This document shows positions 63,067-64,000 of a stretch of DNA of 64,000 nt, piece after piece. The stretch spans positions 156,686 to 220,685 of the forward strand of contig NZ_MSDO01000004.1 in assembly GCF_001937195.1 (NCBI RefSeq), written 5' to 3'. The notes beneath the pieces were generated by a model. It saw only the letters and a list, made by a program, of their open reading frames with translations. It ran no database searches and was not told where the DNA came from. The first letter of the stretch is position 1; each line of letters begins with the position of its first letter. Source of the stretch: Salinicola socius (GTDB lineage: Bacteria; Pseudomonadota; Gammaproteobacteria; Pseudomonadales; Halomonadaceae). Position numbers and translations under genes: made by a program.

Positions 63067-63845
63067 GCGAAGCGTCCCGCACCCATGGTTTCGATCCTTC
63101 GCACTGGCACTACCTGGCAGGCACGCTGCGCTTGAAGTCGGCCGAAAGGGCGGACTCGCGCTCGCTGAACGTCGCCGATTTCCTCGATCCCAGGCGCTGT
63201 CGCGAACTGCTCGATCATCTGGGGCCGGTGATAGGGTCCCCCGAGCGGCGCACGACGGCATCGTTGCTGTCGAAACGCCTGGGCTTTCTGCTTACCGGCG
63301 CACCGCTATACGCGCTGTCGATATGCGATCGCAGACTCGATCTTTCCGCCTCCAATTGCGTCATCGAATACGCCTACGACGACGGCGTATGGACCTCTTC
63401 GTTGCCGCTGTGGACGCTGGAGAGCGAGGCGTTGGCGGCCTCGCGACGCCACAGCGCCCGCAGGGAGACCCTGCATGTGCTGTTCGCGCAGACGATCGTC
63501 CCGCTGTGGCAGAGGCTTCGCGAAGTGGGGGGCGTGCCGGAACGCATCCTGTGGGAAAATCTGGCGGTCAGGGTCTATTCGCTCTACGAACGCCGGCTGA
63601 CCGGACTTGCCTGTACCCATGCCATCCAGCGTCGCGATGAGGACTATCGTTTTTTGCTAGCGGCTGACCCCTCGCTTTTCGGACTCGATTTCAATCCCCT
63701 GGCGCGATTCTTCCACGCGCGCACCCGACCGGAAGACAACGATTCGGTCCGTTTTCGGCGGACTTGTTGTCTCTATTTCAAGGCGACCTGTCCACGGGAA
63801 TACTGTCAGGCGTGCCCGCTGATCAAGCCGCGAAACCCCGCATGA
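63063..63845 (+). CDS. FhuF-like ferric-siderophore reductase
   Basis: The 260-residue protein ends in the FhuF [2Fe-2S] cysteine pattern: CC, then 11 residues including another Cys, then C-x2-C (TCCLYFKATCPREYCQACPL). Family members reduce Fe3+-hydroxamates in the cytoplasm to free the iron. E. coli FhuF has CC-x10-C-x2-C, so the spacing here is one longer. ATG 63063 overlaps the ATPase stop, placing iron release in the same operon as import. This supports a hydroxamate siderophore as the substrate. Confidence 0.87.
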   Translation: MSEASRTHGFDPSHWHYLAGTLRLKSAERADSRSLNVADFLDPRRCRELLDHLGPVIGSPERRTTASLLSKRLGFLLTGAPLYALSICDRRLDLSASNCVIEYAYDDGVWTSSLPLWTLESEALAASRRHSARRETLHVLFAQTIVPLWQRLREVGGVPERILWENLAVRVYSLYERRLTGLACTHAIQRRDEDYRFLLAADPSLFGLDFNPLARFFHARTRPEDNDSVRFRRTCCLYFKATCPREYCQACPLIKPRNPA

Positions 63846-63906
63846 ACCGCTGACTCGAATCTCGCTTGGGCCGCGGCGGGCCCACCGGGGGAGATTATGC
63901 TAGGCT

Positions 63907-64000
63907 GCGCGGCTTATTGCACCGGCCCGAAGCCGCCGGCAGCGCGGCTTATGACACCGGCCCGAAGCCGCCGGCAGTGCGGCTTATGACACCGGCCCGA
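63907..64000 (+). repeat. 35-bp tandem repeat, cut by the window end
   Basis: Units at 63907-63941 and 63942-63976, plus a partial one at 63977-64000, share GCGCGGCTTATGACACCGGC and then CCGAAGCCGCCGGCA. Unit 1 differs at the TATTGC/TATGAC positions, and unit 3 has GTGC for GCGC. Each unit can form a short GC stem. The array continues past the window, so copy number is unknown. The 61 bases between fhuF and the array hold nothing I can name. Confidence 0.9.

Noticed and set aside
63907..64000. CRISPR array at the window end
   Set aside because: The 35-bp units abut without spacers and differ only by point changes.
1..64000. tRNA, rRNA, insertion sequence or integrase
   Set aside because: I looked for CCA-ended cloverleaf patterns, transposase or integrase motifs and terminal inverted repeats in the intergenic regions and recognised none. 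A tRNAscan or ISfinder run would be decisive.

Overview
The window looks like a chromosome segment of a high-GC (roughly 63-65%) gammaproteobacterium, most likely a member of the Halomonadaceae. The main support is the run trpF-trpB-trpA-accD-folC-SPOR protein-cvpA-purF-metZ, an order shared by pseudomonads and halomonads, together with many Pseudomonas-type neighbours (phhB/phhC, PA0069-type radical SAM protein, Mks-type condensin, PhoPQ- and PmrAB-like regulators). Genus assignment is inference only. I saw no rRNA, tRNA, insertion sequence, prophage or CRISPR array.

Layout. 1-8.9 kb: tryptophan, fatty-acid, folate, purine and methionine biosynthesis in one co-directional block. 9-13.6 kb: small genes, a cytochrome b561/YceI pair, an FAD oxidoreductase, a DkgB-like reductase and an exported EF-hand protein. 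13.6-18.4 kb: a PhoPQ-like two-component system directly upstream of copper-resistance genes copA and copB. 18.5-21.2 kb (minus strand): an aldo/keto reductase, then phhB and phhC of aromatic amino-acid metabolism. 21.3-28.6 kb: a three-gene MukFEB/Mks-like condensin operon whose 1642-residue SMC subunit has departures in both nucleotide-binding motifs. 28.7-40 kb: cfa, a thiamine-binding-type protein with a 21-bp repeat array on its stop codon, a lipoprotein, argP/argO, ktrAB, an NSS transporter, a SIMPL protein and two cobalamin genes.

40.1-48.3 kb is a PmrAB/QseBC-type regulatory pair flanked by two minus-strand transcription units. These encode a UDP-glucuronate 4-epimerase, a polyprenyl-phosphate sugar synthase-like GT2, a small LABN-domain membrane protein and two ArnT-like transferases. 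All parts needed to put a hexuronic acid (galacturonate) on lipid A or core are present, but no Ara4N-specific arn gene is. TTAAG-type direct repeats lie in front of all three transcription units, each reading toward its own gene.

48.3-56.8 kb: a radical SAM protein behind a LexA-type box, a GAF/degenerate GGDEF/EAL protein, btuB behind a cobalamin riboswitch with an unusually long internal insert, a MotAB-like stator pair and a glycerophosphodiesterase. 56.8-64 kb: a Fur-box-controlled siderophore operon (TonB receptor, binding protein, two permeases, ATPase, FhuF-like reductase), ending in a 35-bp tandem repeat cut by the window edge.

A genome-style oddity recurs. Short tandem duplications sit on or just after stop codons (after copB, the thiamine-binding gene, btuF, the EAL gene and fhuF).
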